Positions 55,316-64,000 of a stretch of DNA of 64,000 nt are shown piece after piece. The notes beneath the pieces were generated by a model, which saw only the letters and a list, made by a program, of their open reading frames with translations, searched no databases and was not told the origin of the DNA. Every line of letters begins with the position of its first letter. Positions within the stretch are counted from its first letter, which is position 1. The position numbers were made by a program, and so were the translations under genes. Source of the DNA: Ochrobactrum sp. Marseille-Q0166 (lineage in GTDB: Bacteria > Pseudomonadota > Alphaproteobacteria > Rhizobiales > Rhizobiaceae); assembly GCF_014397025.1 (NCBI RefSeq), contig NZ_JACJUO010000001.1:496001-560000 (forward strand), written 5' to 3'.

Positions 55316-56272
55316 ATGAAAGCCATTCTCAAAGCCCCTTATCGCAAGGCTCTTGCCGTTCTCGCAACCTCTGTTGCACTTGCTGGTTTCAGCAGTTCGG
55401 CTGTCTTTGCACAGGATGCAGCTAAACCCGCTGAAGCAACCACGTCTGCTGCTGCGTCAGAAGATCCGACAAAGGTTCTTGCGACCGTCAACGGCAAGGA
55501 TATCACCATTGGTGAAGTTGATCAGGCCGCAGGTGACCTCGATCCGCAGTTTGCGCGCCTTCCTGCAGAACAACGCCGTTTGGCAGCTCTTGCAGCACTC
55601 ATCGATATCAAGGCGATGGCTGGTGAAGCGACGAAGGAAAAGCTCGATCAGAGCGACGATTTCAAGAAGCGCATGGAATTCTTGCGTGAACGAGCACTCC
55701 ACAATGAGTATTTCAAGGATGCGGTCGTCGACAAGATTTCGGACGCCGATGTTCGCGCCCGTTATGACAAGGAAATCGCAGCGATCCCGCCACAGAATGA
55801 AGTACGTGCGCGTCACATTCTTGTGAAGACCAAGGAAGAAGCTGAGGCCATCATCAAAAAGCTTGAAGGCGGCGCAAAGTTTGAAGATCTTGCCAAGGAA
55901 AGCTCAACCGATGGCACTGCTGCCAATGGTGGCGATCTTGGCTATTTCTCCGAAGGTCAGATGGTCCCGGAATTTGAAAAGGCTGCCTTTGCATTGAAGC
56001 CGGGTGAATACACCAAGGAACCGGTGCAGTCGCAGTTTGGTTTCCACGTCATTCAGCTCGAAGATCGCCGTACCAAGCAGCCACCGGCATTCGATCAGGT
56101 TTCTGACCAAATTCGTTCGATCATCATGCGTGAGCGTTATGTCGAAATGGTGAAGAAGCTGCGCGACGGGATGAAGATTGACTACAAGGATCCAGCCGTC
56201 GATAAAGCGATGAAGGATGCCGCAGCGGCGCAGGAACAGGGCGATGCAGCTGAAGCTGCTCCGCAGCAGTAA
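55316..56272 (+). CDS. Periplasmic parvulin-type peptidyl-prolyl isomerase
   Basis: Protein of 318 aa with a signal peptide (about 1-32, ending SSAVFAQD), a SurA-like N-terminal helical region, and one PpiC rotamase domain (about 160-255: VRARHILVKTKEEAEAIIKKL ... FGFHVIQLEDR). GGAGAG precedes the ATG. It folds outer-membrane proteins emerging from the Sec channel, and its gene faces secA across the shared promoter region. The C-terminus is Ala/Glu-rich. Confidence 0.94.
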   Translation: MKAILKAPYRKALAVLATSVALAGFSSSAVFAQDAAKPAEATTSAAASEDPTKVLATVNGKDITIGEVDQAAGDLDPQFARLPAEQRRLAALAALIDIKAMAGEATKEKLDQSDDFKKRMEFLRERALHNEYFKDAVVDKISDADVRARYDKEIAAIPPQNEVRARHILVKTKEEAEAIIKKLEGGAKFEDLAKESSTDGTAANGGDLGYFSEGQMVPEFEKAAFALKPGEYTKEPVQSQFGFHVIQLEDRRTKQPPAFDQVSDQIRSIIMRERYVEMVKKLRDGMKIDYKDPAVDKAMKDAAAAQEQGDAAEAAPQQ

Positions 56273-56284
56273 AATTTAAGTTTT

Positions 56285-56314
56285 AAAACGCCCCGGATTT
56301 CCGGGGCGTTTTTA
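56285..56314 (+). terminator. Terminator after the parvulin gene
   Basis: AACGCCCCGG and CCGGGGCGTT pair around ATTT and are followed by a T tract. Confidence 0.9.
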
Positions 56315-56396
56315 TTCCAAATGACTTATCGCTTGATTTTGCTCCGCAAACCTTTCCAATGCGGCAGAATCAAATCGCATCTCTCCAGAGGCAATC

Positions 56397-57638
56397 ATGT
56401 CTGCGTCCGTATCACCGCTTGCTCCAAAACATTACCCATCCATGCCCGTCATTCACGGCGTTCGCATCGCAACCGCTGCAGCCGGTATCAAGTACAAGGG
56501 CCGCACAGATGTCATGCTGATGGTGTTTGACAAGCCTGCCGAAGCCGCCGGTGTCTTCACGCGCTCGCTCTGCCCTTCGGCACCTGTGGATCTCTGTCGT
56601 CAGAACCTCGTGCATGGCAAGGCGCGTGCCGTCGTGGTCAATTCGGGCAATGCCAACGCGTTCACTGGTCTGAAAGGTCGTGCTGCAACGGAGGCAACCG
56701 CTCAAGCCGCAGCCAAGGCCGTTGGATGCAACACCACAGATGTATTTCTTGCGTCCACCGGTGTTATCGGCGAGCCGCTTGATGCATCTAAGTTTTCCGG
56801 TCTTCTGGATGACATGGCAAAATCTGCCAGTAACAATTTCTGGACGGAAGCAGCCAAGGCGATCATGACCACTGACACCTATCCGAAAGTGGCAACCGAA
56901 ACGGTGCTGCTGGGTAAGGTTCCAGTCACGATCAATGGCATCGCCAAAGGTGCGGGCATGATCGCGCCTGACATGGCGACCATGCTTTCCTTTGTTGTCA
57001 CTGACGCGCCGATCAAGGCGGATGTGCTGCAAAGCCTGCTTTCCAAGGGTGTTGGTTCTACATTCAATGCAGTTACTGTTGACAGCGATACATCGACCTC
57101 TGATACGCTGATGCTGTTTGCAACCGGATCGGCAGCAGAGCGTGGAGCGCTTGAAGTTACCGATGCATCTGATAAGCGTTTGGGTGAATTCAAAAAGGCG
57201 CTGGCCCGCGTCTTGAAGTCGCTCGCACTTCAGGTTGTGCGCGATGGCGAGGGCGCGCGCAAGATGGTTGAAGTTGAAGTAACCGGCGCAAAGTCAGCTG
57301 CTTCAGCAAAAAAGATCGCACTTTCCATTGCCAATTCGCCATTGGTAAAAACCGCTGTTGCCGGTGAAGATGCGAATTGGGGCCGTGTTGTCATGGCTGT
57401 CGGCAAGGCTGGTGAACCGGCTGATCGCGATTTGCTGGCGATCTGGTTTGGCGATATTCGCGTGGCGTATCAGGGCGAGCGCGACCCGGCTTATTCCGAA
57501 GAAGCGACATCCGCTTATATGCAGGGCGAGGATATTCTTATTCGCGTTGACCTGGGGATCGGCAAGGGTAAGGCCACCGTCTGGACTTGCGATCTCACCA
57601 AGGAATATGTGGCGATTAACGGTGACTATCGTAGCTAA
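56397..57638 (+). CDS. argJ: Glutamate N-acetyltransferase/amino-acid acetyltransferase
   Basis: Bifunctional ornithine acetyltransferase of 413 aa, making N-acetylglutamate and recycling the acetyl group in arginine synthesis. The self-cleavage site is between A194 and T195 in [18 protein letters not shown], giving alpha and beta chains. [20 protein letters not shown] is the N-terminal signature. argH lies elsewhere in the window. GNAT and mutT follow on the same strand. Confidence 0.96.
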   Translation: MSASVSPLAPKHYPSMPVIHGVRIATAAAGIKYKGRTDVMLMVFDKPAEAAGVFTRSLCPSAPVDLCRQNLVHGKARAVVVNSGNANAFTGLKGRAATEATAQAAAKAVGCNTTDVFLASTGVIGEPLDASKFSGLLDDMAKSASNNFWTEAAKAIMTTDTYPKVATETVLLGKVPVTINGIAKGAGMIAPDMATMLSFVVTDAPIKADVLQSLLSKGVGSTFNAVTVDSDTSTSDTLMLFATGSAAERGALEVTDASDKRLGEFKKALARVLKSLALQVVRDGEGARKMVEVEVTGAKSAASAKKIALSIANSPLVKTAVAGEDANWGRVVMAVGKAGEPADRDLLAIWFGDIRVAYQGERDPAYSEEATSAYMQGEDILIRVDLGIGKGKATVWTCDLTKEYVAINGDYRS

Positions 57639-57657
57639 GCTTGGAAAGAGTTAGAAT

Positions 57658-58413
57658 ATGTCAAATCTTGCTATCGTTCGCCAGTTGGAGGCCGTTGGCT
57701 TTCGCGCATGGCCTGCCACGTCTGTTCATTATGACGGAACGTGGGCGATACGCATGACGGCAGCCCATCCTTCAAAGCGGCTCAACTCGGTCAACCCGCT
57801 TGATCCGGGCGATACGCGCGATATTCCGGCACGTATCGAACAGGCCTCGCAACGTTTTCGCGTTTATGGACGCGTTCCCTGTTTCAGGCTGTCGCCTCTG
57901 GCACCTTTAGAGCTTGAAAACTATCTCGAAGGTCTTGGCTGGAAGCGCAAGGATGAAACCATCGTCATGACCGCCAATCTTGGCGAGCTTGATCTTACAG
58001 ATGAGCGTGATGAAACGCCCTTGAAAGATATTGGTCGGTTTGTCGATGCTTCGATCGCCATTCATGGCCGTCCGACAGAACTTCGTCCGGGTTTCTCGGA
58101 ATTGCTGGATGGTATTCGCCCCAACAAGGGGATGTTTGTTCTGGAAGATGCCGGTCGCGCAATGTCCAATGTGCTTTGCGTTCAGGATGGCGCTATGGCG
58201 GGCCTGTTTGACGTCGGCACTTTGCCTGAAGCGCGCCGTAAGGGACATGGCCGTCAATTGATTGGTGCGACGCTAAAATGGGCCAAGTCGCTTGGCGCAA
58301 AAATGGCATGGCTGCAAATAGAAGCGGATAATATTGCGGGACTGGCGCTTTATAAGCACTTCGGCTTTCAGGAAGCCTATCGTTACGCCTATCGGGAGAG
58401 CGGTGAAAAATGA
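57658..58413 (+). CDS. GNAT-family N-acetyltransferase
   Basis: Protein of 251 aa. The GNAT core is in the C-terminal half: AGLFDVGTLPEARRKGHGRQLIGATLKWAK (acetyl-CoA loop R-K-G-H-G-R) and LQIEADNIAGLALYKHFGFQEAYRYAYR. The N-terminal half is less conserved. Its stop overlaps the mutT start by 4 bases. Substrate unknown. Confidence 0.9.
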   Translation: MSNLAIVRQLEAVGFRAWPATSVHYDGTWAIRMTAAHPSKRLNSVNPLDPGDTRDIPARIEQASQRFRVYGRVPCFRLSPLAPLELENYLEGLGWKRKDETIVMTANLGELDLTDERDETPLKDIGRFVDASIAIHGRPTELRPGFSELLDGIRPNKGMFVLEDAGRAMSNVLCVQDGAMAGLFDVGTLPEARRKGHGRQLIGATLKWAKSLGAKMAWLQIEADNIAGLALYKHFGFQEAYRYAYRESGEK

Positions 58414-58826
58414 CTGATGCGAAATCCCGCCGTATCGTGCTGGTTGCAGCCTGTGCACTGGTTGATGCTGATGGTCGGGTGCTTCTTGCACAACGTCCTC
58501 AAGGCAAGTCACTTGCAGGTCTCTGGGAGTTTCCTGGTGGTAAGGTTGAGGCAGGTGAAACGCCTGAAGAAACGCTGATCCGCGAGCTTCAGGAAGAAAT
58601 CGGCGTGACGACAAAAGTTGCCTGTCTCGCTCCGCTCACTTTTGCCAGCCACACCTATGATGATTTTCATCTTTTAATGCCGCTTTATGTCTGCCGCCGC
58701 TTCGAAGGTGTGGCTCAGGGGCTGGAAGGGCAGGCGTTGAAATGGGTGCGACCGAGGGATATGCGCGACTATCCTATGCCACCGGCTGATGAGCCGTTGA
58801 TCCCATTTCTGATCGATCTCTTGTGA
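58410..58826 (+). CDS. mutT: Nudix (MutT-type) 8-oxo-dGTP diphosphatase
   Basis: Protein of 138 aa with a complete Nudix box, GGKVEAGETPEETLIRELQEEIG. The C-terminal LKWVRPRDMRDYPMPPADEPLI is typical of MutT from alphaproteobacteria. It removes oxidised nucleotides. Coupled to the upstream GNAT by a 4-base overlap. Confidence 0.93.
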   Translation: MTDAKSRRIVLVAACALVDADGRVLLAQRPQGKSLAGLWEFPGGKVEAGETPEETLIRELQEEIGVTTKVACLAPLTFASHTYDDFHLLMPLYVCRRFEGVAQGLEGQALKWVRPRDMRDYPMPPADEPLIPFLIDLL

Positions 58827-58940
58827 GCTTGTGGAAAGTCTTGAAATAGTACCCAATTCCTTACCTGTTAACCTTATACGTTAATTGATGATTCACTCCA
58901 CTGCGGCATTCTCTGGGATAAGCGTCCCGGAGTTAGCCTC

Positions 58941-59249
58941 ATGAGTTTCGATAATAATTATTTCAGTGCCGATCATAATGAATATACACCGGGTCCGCTC
59001 TCGAAAGCTGGTCGTGGCATCCTCAGGGTCGTGCTTCTTTTTGGTTCGGCGGCTGTTGCCCTTGCACTGATCATTGTGCCTATTTTGAACGACCAGGCCA
59101 ATAAGGTTGCGGCGCAATCCGTGTTGCCAGCGGGCATTGATCGTACCATGACGGGTTCTATCAAACGAGATGCTGTCCAGGTGCGTAAAGCGCCACTCCG
59201 TCCGATCTGTGTGATCGATGCGGATGGGAGTCATTCAGGCGATTGTTAA
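58941..59249 (+). CDS. Small membrane protein, Rhizobiales-type
   Basis: Protein of 102 aa. One membrane helix (about 28-47: VVLLFGSAAVALALIIVPIL) and a C-terminal PICVIDADGSHSGDC containing two cysteines. A TTAA-N9-TTAA pair lies upstream but does not meet the CtrA spacing. Function unknown; converges on the NDUFAF5-like gene. Confidence 0.75.
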   Translation: MSFDNNYFSADHNEYTPGPLSKAGRGILRVVLLFGSAAVALALIIVPILNDQANKVAAQSVLPAGIDRTMTGSIKRDAVQVRKAPLRPICVIDADGSHSGDC

Positions 59250-59252
59250 AGC

Positions 59253-60140
59253 CTATTCGACGTTTTTGAGCGCATCAGCCAGTGAGGCCTTGGCGGAACC
59301 GGGCTTTAATGGCTTTTGTTGTGATTCATGCGGTGCCCAGCCCGAAAGCCAGATTATCGAGAAAGTTGCGCGGATGCGACCATCCGGATCGCTGAACCGT
59401 TCGGCGTAGATTTCGGCTGCACGCAGGAAAAGCTTTTTTGAAACGGGTTTGCGCGAACGATCACGCAATACATTCTGCATACCCATGGCGCGCAAATCGG
59501 CCATCAGGTTGAAAATGTTGTCATAGCGCACGGTAACGCTATCAACGTCCGTCACGGGAAGTGCAAAACCTGCACGTTGCAGAAGACCGCCAACATCGCG
59601 AACATCTGCGAAAGGGAAAATGCGCGGTGAAGCGCCGCCCGTCAGCTCGATTTCTGCCTGCAAAAGACTTTCTCGCAGTTCGCCCAAGGTTCCATTGCCG
59701 CCGAGCGCTGCGAGAAACAGCCCGTCGGGCTTTAATGCACGCGAAATCTGTATCATGGCGCCCGGAGTATCATTGGTCGAATGCAGCGATAGCAGCGAAA
59801 CGATGAGATCGGCACTCTGAGGCCGGAGCGGTAAGGCTTCTTCATCGGCGACAATCGCCGGGAAGGGGCCGTCGAGAAAAGCTTCATCGCGTTCGATGCG
59901 CAAAACCATGTCTGCTTTACCAGAATGGGCAATGGCCGCTGCTGCAAGGCCATTATGGCCTGCGAGATCTATGGCCACGGGGAAGTGGCGCTCGACAGCA
60001 TCAAGCCTGTCTTCCAGATCGTCGGCTACCCTGCGCAGCAAAAAGTCTGCACCGGACACCGCACGTCTGAAGGCACGGCGGCGGAACGCCAGCTGGAGAT
60101 CGCGATCAAAAATCGCATTTTCAGACAATTGGGCAGCCAT
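59253..60140 (-). CDS. NDUFAF5-like SAM-dependent methyltransferase
   Basis: Protein of 295 aa with a close match in layout to human NDUFAF5: NAIFDRDLQLAFRRRA at the start, then LPLRPQSADLIVSLLSLHSTND, ISRALKPDGLFLAALGGNGTLGELRESL, IFPFADVRDVGGLLQRAGF and a FSIIWLSGWAPHESQQKPLKPGSAKASLADAL ending. NDUFAF5 hydroxylates an arginine of a complex I subunit (NDUFS7). BioC-like annotation is possible but the C-terminus fits NDUFAF5 better. Divergent from comF. Confidence 0.88.
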   Translation of the reverse strand: MAAQLSENAIFDRDLQLAFRRRAFRRAVSGADFLLRRVADDLEDRLDAVERHFPVAIDLAGHNGLAAAAIAHSGKADMVLRIERDEAFLDGPFPAIVADEEALPLRPQSADLIVSLLSLHSTNDTPGAMIQISRALKPDGLFLAALGGNGTLGELRESLLQAEIELTGGASPRIFPFADVRDVGGLLQRAGFALPVTDVDSVTVRYDNIFNLMADLRAMGMQNVLRDRSRKPVSKKLFLRAAEIYAERFSDPDGRIRATFSIIWLSGWAPHESQQKPLKPGSAKASLADALKNVE

Positions 60141-60219
60141 TGCGATTCCGTCTTCTCTTTCGGATATGCGTAGTTAATATGGATATGAGCGTAGATGCAT
60201 TCGAACGGGGGCGAATGCA

Positions 60220-61008
60220 ATGGTTGATGACGACAGGGCACATCAAAGCTTGTTGTTCAGGCTTAAAACGGGAGTGTTTGGCGCTGTTCGCAGCTGCTTG
60301 CGCATGTCTGCCGATATTCTTTTTCCAGCGAGTTGTATCGGTTGCCGCATACAGGTTTCTGAGCCCGGAACGCTGTGTCCACATTGCTGGTCGCAATTGC
60401 GTTTTATCGAAAAGCCCTACTGTCCGGTACTTGGCATTCCGTTCAATCATGATTTCGGCGAGAATTTCATGAGCGCCGAAGCAATCGCCGATCCACCGCC
60501 GTTTCGCCGTCTGCGCTCGGCTGTGTTGCATAGAGGCGCTGCACAGCGCATGGCGGTAGCACTCAAGTTTCATGATCGAACCGATCTTGCGCCGTGGATG
60601 GCGCGCTGGATGCAACGCGCTGGGCGCGAACTGCTGGATGAGTGCGATGTCATTATGGCTGTGCCTTTGCACAAGTGGCGCTTCTGGTCGCGGCGGTTTA
60701 ACCAGTCGGCAGAGCTGGCGCGTGCATTGGCGCAGCTGAGCGATAAACCTTTTGCACCACAGGCAGTTAAGCGTATTCGCCGCACCAGCCAGCAGATCGG
60801 ACTTGGTTTGAAGGAACGCAAGCGAAATGTCGATGGCGCTTTCCGGGTGCCAAAGGAGCATGACATTCATGTGCGTGGACGCCGCGTGCTGCTGATTGAT
60901 GATGTTTATACGACGGGATCAACGGTGAAGGCTGCCACGCGGGCGCTGCTGCGTGGCGGTGCAAAAAGCGTGGATGTGCTTACATTCAGCCGGGTTTTGC
61001 CGGATTAG
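60220..61008 (+). CDS. comF: ComF family phosphoribosyltransferase-like protein
   Basis: Protein of 262 aa. An N-terminal zinc-finger-like CIGCRIQVSEPGTLCPHCW is followed by a phosphoribosyltransferase domain with VLLIDDVYTTGSTVKAATR (PRPP loop). ComF proteins take part in DNA uptake in some bacteria; most are uncharacterised. It precedes grxC by 68 bases. Confidence 0.9.
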   Translation: MVDDDRAHQSLLFRLKTGVFGAVRSCLRMSADILFPASCIGCRIQVSEPGTLCPHCWSQLRFIEKPYCPVLGIPFNHDFGENFMSAEAIADPPPFRRLRSAVLHRGAAQRMAVALKFHDRTDLAPWMARWMQRAGRELLDECDVIMAVPLHKWRFWSRRFNQSAELARALAQLSDKPFAPQAVKRIRRTSQQIGLGLKERKRNVDGAFRVPKEHDIHVRGRRVLLIDDVYTTGSTVKAATRALLRGGAKSVDVLTFSRVLPD

Positions 61009-61076
61009 TGAACATATCAGGGGCTTCCAGATCGTTGCTTTGCCACTTATATAGTGGGCAACGAATGGAGTTTTAC

Positions 61077-61343
61077 ATGACCGATGTTACGATCTATACC
61101 CGCCCCGGCTGCCCTTACTGCACGCGTGCGGTTGGCCTTCTGAAAGACAAGGGTGTCGAGTTTAACGAAATCAATGCAGGCGCTACACCTGAATTGCGTG
61201 CGGAAATGCAGGCGCGTTCGGGCCGCAACACCTTCCCGCAGATTTTTGTCGGTTCAGTGCATGTTGGCGGTTGCGACGATCTCTTTGCTCTCGACAATGC
61301 TGGCAAGCTTGATGGCCTGCTTGCGACCGGCGAACTGAACTAA
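61077..61343 (+). CDS. grxC: Glutaredoxin 3
   Basis: Protein of 88 aa from MTDVTIYTRPGCPYCTRAV; the longer ORF from 61008 adds an unrelated head. The dithiol site is CPYC, and the glutathione-binding TFPQIFVGSVHVGGCDDL is present. The nitrilase gene follows 22 bases later, so the two are probably one unit. Confidence 0.95.
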   Translation: MTDVTIYTRPGCPYCTRAVGLLKDKGVEFNEINAGATPELRAEMQARSGRNTFPQIFVGSVHVGGCDDLFALDNAGKLDGLLATGELN

Positions 61344-61365
61344 CATCATGATGGGGGAGATACCT

Positions 61366-62214
61366 ATGAGCACTTTTCGCGCCGCTGCCGTTCAGATGCG
61401 TTCGGGCACCGATGTGGCCCGCAATGTTGAGGCGATGGAAAAACTGGTTTCCGATGCCGTGGCAAAGGGTGCTCAATATGTGCAAACCCCTGAAATGACC
61501 GGAGCGCTGATGCGCGATCGTGCCGCGCTTTTTGCAAGTTTGCGCGATGAAAACGGAGACCTTGTCTTCAAGGCAGCATCGGCACTTGCAAAGAAGCACG
61601 GCATATTCCTGCATATCGGATCAACGGCTATTGCAGCCGGTGACGGCAAGATTGCCAATCGTGGCGGCATCTTTGCCCCGTCCGGTGACAAGATTGCGAC
61701 CTATGACAAGGTTCACATGTTTGATGTCGATCTCGACAATGGCGAAAGCTGGCGCGAATCGGCAACCTATGAACCGGGCAAGGAAACGGTGATTGCTGAA
61801 TTGCCTTTTGCCAAAGTTGGCATGGCGGTCTGCTACGATATTCGTTTCCCGCAATTGTTTCGCGCGCAGGCGCTGGCGGGCGCCAATGTGATTACCGGAC
61901 CAGCTGCTTTCACACGCCAGACGGGTGAAGCTCACTGGCATGTTTTGCAGCGTGCGCGCGCAATTGAAAATGGTGCATTCCTGATATCTGCCGCTCAGGG
62001 CGGTGTGCATGAAGATGGTCGCGAGACTTATGGTCATTCGCTGATCGTTTCACCATGGGGTAAGGTTCTGGCAGAAGCTGCTCATGATGAGCCCGGTGTA
62101 ATTATCGCCGATATCGATGTCAGCGAAAGCACTGCTGCTCGTGCGAAAGTGCCAAACCTCAAGAATGCGCGCGAGTTTTCGGTGAAGGTCGCCCAAGAGA
62201 ACGAGGACGCATAA
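61366..62214 (+). CDS. Carbon-nitrogen hydrolase, Nit-type amidase
   Basis: Protein of 282 aa from MSTFRAAAVQMRSG behind a GGGGGAG site. The catalytic Glu-Lys-Cys triad is visible: QTPEMTGAL (E), ATYDKVHMFDVDL (K) and GMAVCYDIRFPQLF (C). Similar to Nit1/Nit2 deaminated-glutathione or omega-amidases. Beside grxC, a deaminated-glutathione amidase role fits. Confidence 0.92.
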   Translation: MSTFRAAAVQMRSGTDVARNVEAMEKLVSDAVAKGAQYVQTPEMTGALMRDRAALFASLRDENGDLVFKAASALAKKHGIFLHIGSTAIAAGDGKIANRGGIFAPSGDKIATYDKVHMFDVDLDNGESWRESATYEPGKETVIAELPFAKVGMAVCYDIRFPQLFRAQALAGANVITGPAAFTRQTGEAHWHVLQRARAIENGAFLISAAQGGVHEDGRETYGHSLIVSPWGKVLAEAAHDEPGVIIADIDVSESTAARAKVPNLKNAREFSVKVAQENEDA

Positions 62215-62217
62215 TCT

Positions 62218-62643
62218 ATGATCCGCTTTTCGCTTCATTGCGATCACGGCCATGAATTTGAAGGCTGGTTTCGTGACAATGCCGATTTCGACCGGCAGTC
62301 AGAGCGTAAACTCGTCACTTGTCCTGCCTGTAACTCTGCTCAGGTTCAGAAATCTTTGATGGCGCCTGCCGTCTCCACCAGTCGCTCTAAAGAGCAGGTG
62401 GCGATTGCCATGAGTGAAGCGCAGAAGCAGATGCTTGAACAAATGCGGGAGCTGAGTCGTAAGGTCCGTGAAAACGCGGATTATGTTGGCGATCAGTTTG
62501 CCGAAGAAGCACGCAAGATCCACTTTGGTGAGACTGAAGCGCGGGGCATTTACGGCGAAGCTTCAAAGGAAGATGTTCACTCACTCATCGAAGACGGCGT
62601 TGATGTGATGCCTTTACCTGTTTTCCCGGAAGACAAGAACTGA
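62218..62643 (+). CDS. DUF1178 family protein
   Basis: Protein of 141 aa. The N-terminal MIRFSLHCDHGHEFEGWFRDNADFDRQ and a CPACNS motif form a zinc-ribbon-like head (C8 and CPxC), followed by a charged helix and a C-terminal LIEDGVDVMPLPV. Role unknown; found after the nitrilase in most Rhizobiales, 3 bases downstream here. Confidence 0.9.
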   Translation: MIRFSLHCDHGHEFEGWFRDNADFDRQSERKLVTCPACNSAQVQKSLMAPAVSTSRSKEQVAIAMSEAQKQMLEQMRELSRKVRENADYVGDQFAEEARKIHFGETEARGIYGEASKEDVHSLIEDGVDVMPLPVFPEDKN

Positions 62644-62675
62644 CTGCAATTGTGAATGCGTAGGAGAATGGGCGC

Positions 62676-63557
62676 ATGAAACTGATGGATTCCGCGCCCT
62701 TCCTTTTAATAGCGACGGGCATACTGCTGGGGCTTATTCTGCCGCTGGGGAAGATCGCTGCCGAAGCAGGTATTCCACCTGCAATGTGGACATTCCTGTT
62801 TTCAGCCAGTGCGGGGATTATTCTGCTTCTGGTTTTGCTTTTGAGCAAAAAGCGGGTGGGATTCTCGGGTGGCAGGCTGCGCTATTATATTTGCACCGCC
62901 GCGATTTCCTATGCGCTGCCCAATCTCCTGATCCTGTCTGCGATACCGCGGCTTGGCGCTGGTTTCACGGGTATCATGTACACGCTGTCGCCGGTGATCA
63001 CGCTGCTCATTTCGATGGGGTTTGGTCTTCGTCGACCGAATGGTTTGGGTATCGCGGGCATTATCGTAGGCTTCATCGGCGCAATTATGGTTGCAATGAC
63101 GCGTGGCGAGGTTGGCAAACCAGCCGATCCTCTATGGATCGGGCTTGCGCTTCTCATTCCGGTTTTTCTTGCGATGGGGAATGTCTATCGCACTCTCGAC
63201 TGGCCGAAAAATGCTGATCCGACCGAGCTTGCTTCGGGAAGCCATCTGGCCGCAGCCGTCATGCTTTTGATTGGGATGTTATTGTTTAACGGCGATTTCC
63301 CGATTGAGACGCTGGCGCTTGCGCCGTTGACAGCAGTCGCACAGGCTATTGCGTCAGCTGGCATGTTTGCCTTGTTCTTCCGACTGCAGGCCGTTGGTGG
63401 TCCCGTCTATCTCAGCCAGATCGGTTATGTGGCAGCAGCGCTGGGGCTGATTTCCGGCACGTTATTCTTGGGTGAACACTATCCGCCGCTCACATGGATC
63501 GGCGCGGTCGTCATCGCCATCGGTGTGGCGCTGACGACGAGAGCGCAGAAACGCTGA
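62676..63557 (+). CDS. EamA/DMT-family transporter
   Basis: Inner-membrane protein of 293 aa with about ten helices in two repeats. LPNLLILSAIPRLGAGFTGIMYTLSPVITLLISMGFG and YVAAALGLISGTLFLGEHYPPLTWIGAVVIAIGVAL are family features. Substrate unknown. Converges on the ubiG gene. Confidence 0.88.
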   Translation: MKLMDSAPFLLIATGILLGLILPLGKIAAEAGIPPAMWTFLFSASAGIILLLVLLLSKKRVGFSGGRLRYYICTAAISYALPNLLILSAIPRLGAGFTGIMYTLSPVITLLISMGFGLRRPNGLGIAGIIVGFIGAIMVAMTRGEVGKPADPLWIGLALLIPVFLAMGNVYRTLDWPKNADPTELASGSHLAAAVMLLIGMLLFNGDFPIETLALAPLTAVAQAIASAGMFALFFRLQAVGGPVYLSQIGYVAAALGLISGTLFLGEHYPPLTWIGAVVIAIGVALTTRAQKR

Positions 63558-63568
63558 TAGTTGCTCTA

Positions 63569-64000
63569 TTAAGCAGGCCGCTCAGCGAGAACCATGTAGT
63601 TAACGTCGGTATCGCGAGAACGGCTCCAGCTGTCGGTTAGCGGATTGTAGGTTACGCCCAATTTGTCGATGAGATTGAGACCGGCTTTGGAAAGTGCTGC
63701 TTCGAGCTCTTCCGGGCGCACCAGCTTTTCATATTGATGCGTGCCGCGTGGCAACCAACGCAGTACATATTCAGCACCGATGATCGCGAGGCCATAGGCC
63801 TTGAGCGTGCGGTTAATGGTGGCGACAAACATCAAGCCACCCGGCTTCACCATTTCGCTGGTCGCAGACATGAAGAGATCGACGTCAGAGACGTGTTCGA
63901 CCACTTCCATGTTCAGCACGACATCGAATTTCTCCCCAGCTTCGGCCAGAGCTTCTGCAGTGGTCGCGCGATAATCAACCTCGACACCGCTTTGGGCGGC
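63569..64000 (-). CDS. ubiG: Ubiquinone biosynthesis O-methyltransferase (N-terminus beyond window)
   Basis: 144 codons of the C-terminal part. [19 protein letters not shown] carries the SAM motif II region, and [44 protein letters not shown] is the UbiG/COQ3 signature, ending [14 protein letters not shown]. Methylates two hydroxyls in ubiquinone synthesis. The start lies past 64000. Confidence 0.93.
   Translation of the reverse strand, partial: AAQSGVEVDYRATTAEALAEAGEKFDVVLNMEVVEHVSDVDLFMSATSEMVKPGGLMFVATINRTLKAYGLAIIGAEYVLRWLPRGTHQYEKLVRPEELEAALSKAGLNLIDKLGVTYNPLTDSWSRSRDTDVNYMVLAERPA

Noticed and set aside
58867..58885. TTAA...TTAA pair upstream of the 102-residue membrane protein
   Set aside because: Spacer is 9 bases, not the 7 needed for a CtrA box.
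60121..60870. 249-codon minus-strand ORF opposite comF
   Set aside because: comF has zinc and PRPP motifs in its own frame; this ORF has none.

Overview
The window looks like ordinary core chromosome of a Rhizobiales alphaproteobacterium, most likely Brucellaceae (Brucella, including former Ochrobactrum). The evidence is gene order: tsaD-gpsA-yciI next to hemC-hemD-Mic60-HemY-like, argH-lptM-lysA-TIGR02302 facing hpt, tlpA beside argH, and secA facing a parvulin isomerase with argJ and mutT. Rhizobiales palindromic repeats, CtrA-type boxes and a FixK/Fnr-type box agree with this. I see no rRNA, CRISPR array, insertion sequence, integrase or prophage. One tRNA (Leu, anticodon CAA) is present.

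Layout. 1-3.6 kb: truncated NCS2 purine permease, a MocR-type regulator and a divergent EamA exporter. 3.6-7.2 kb (minus): tsaD, gpsA, YciI, EVE and a protein lysine methyltransferase of the ETF-beta type. 7.2-12.6 kb: hemC, hemD, a mitofilin/Mic60-like protein, a HemY-N membrane protein and TerB. 12.6-15.4 kb: MFS exporter, aquaporin, an AT-rich island and a small lipoprotein. 15.7-20 kb: ftsE-ftsX-YdcF-plsC behind a CtrA-type box, then ppa. 20-26.3 kb: membrane proteins, a ChaC-like enzyme, DUF2125, tyrC-hisC and a methyltransferase. 26.3-33.4 kb: hpt, TIGR02302, lysA, lptM, argH and tlpA. 33.5-38.2 kb: transporters, YaiI, YihY, an SDR, a HIG1-like protein and a cobalamin adenosyltransferase. 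38.4-40.2 kb: queC-queD-queE under a probable preQ1-I riboswitch. 40.6-43.3 kb: etfB-etfA-hbd. 43.5-45.5 kb: a small ORF, cysK and a universal stress protein behind a Fnr/FixK box. 45.7-52 kb, the most accessory-looking part: a metallopeptidase fused to a degenerate rhodanese, an exported orphan, tRNA-Leu, a 34-residue membrane peptide and an acetyltransferase/flippase pair. 52-64 kb: secA, parvulin, argJ-GNAT-mutT, an NDUFAF5-like methyltransferase, comF, grxC, a nitrilase, DUF1178, EamA and a truncated ubiG.

How genes work together. etfB/etfA (electron transfer) and the ETF-beta methyltransferase are probably enzyme and substrate: the EtfB loop matches the loop methylated in human ETF-beta. 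queC, queD and queE carry out successive steps to preQ0. tyrC with hisC, and lysA, argH, argJ and cysK, cover amino-acid synthesis. Several genes are bacterial counterparts of mitochondrial proteins: Mic60, ETFBKMT, NDUFAF5, HIG1, MMAB, COQ3 and OSGEPL1.

I found no clearly new multi-gene system. The best leads are the metallopeptidase-rhodanese fusion with a Fur-like box, two unlisted small ORFs with good ribosome-binding sites (one behind a CtrA-type box), the ETF/methyltransferase pair, and several leader hairpins that could hide ribosome-binding sites.
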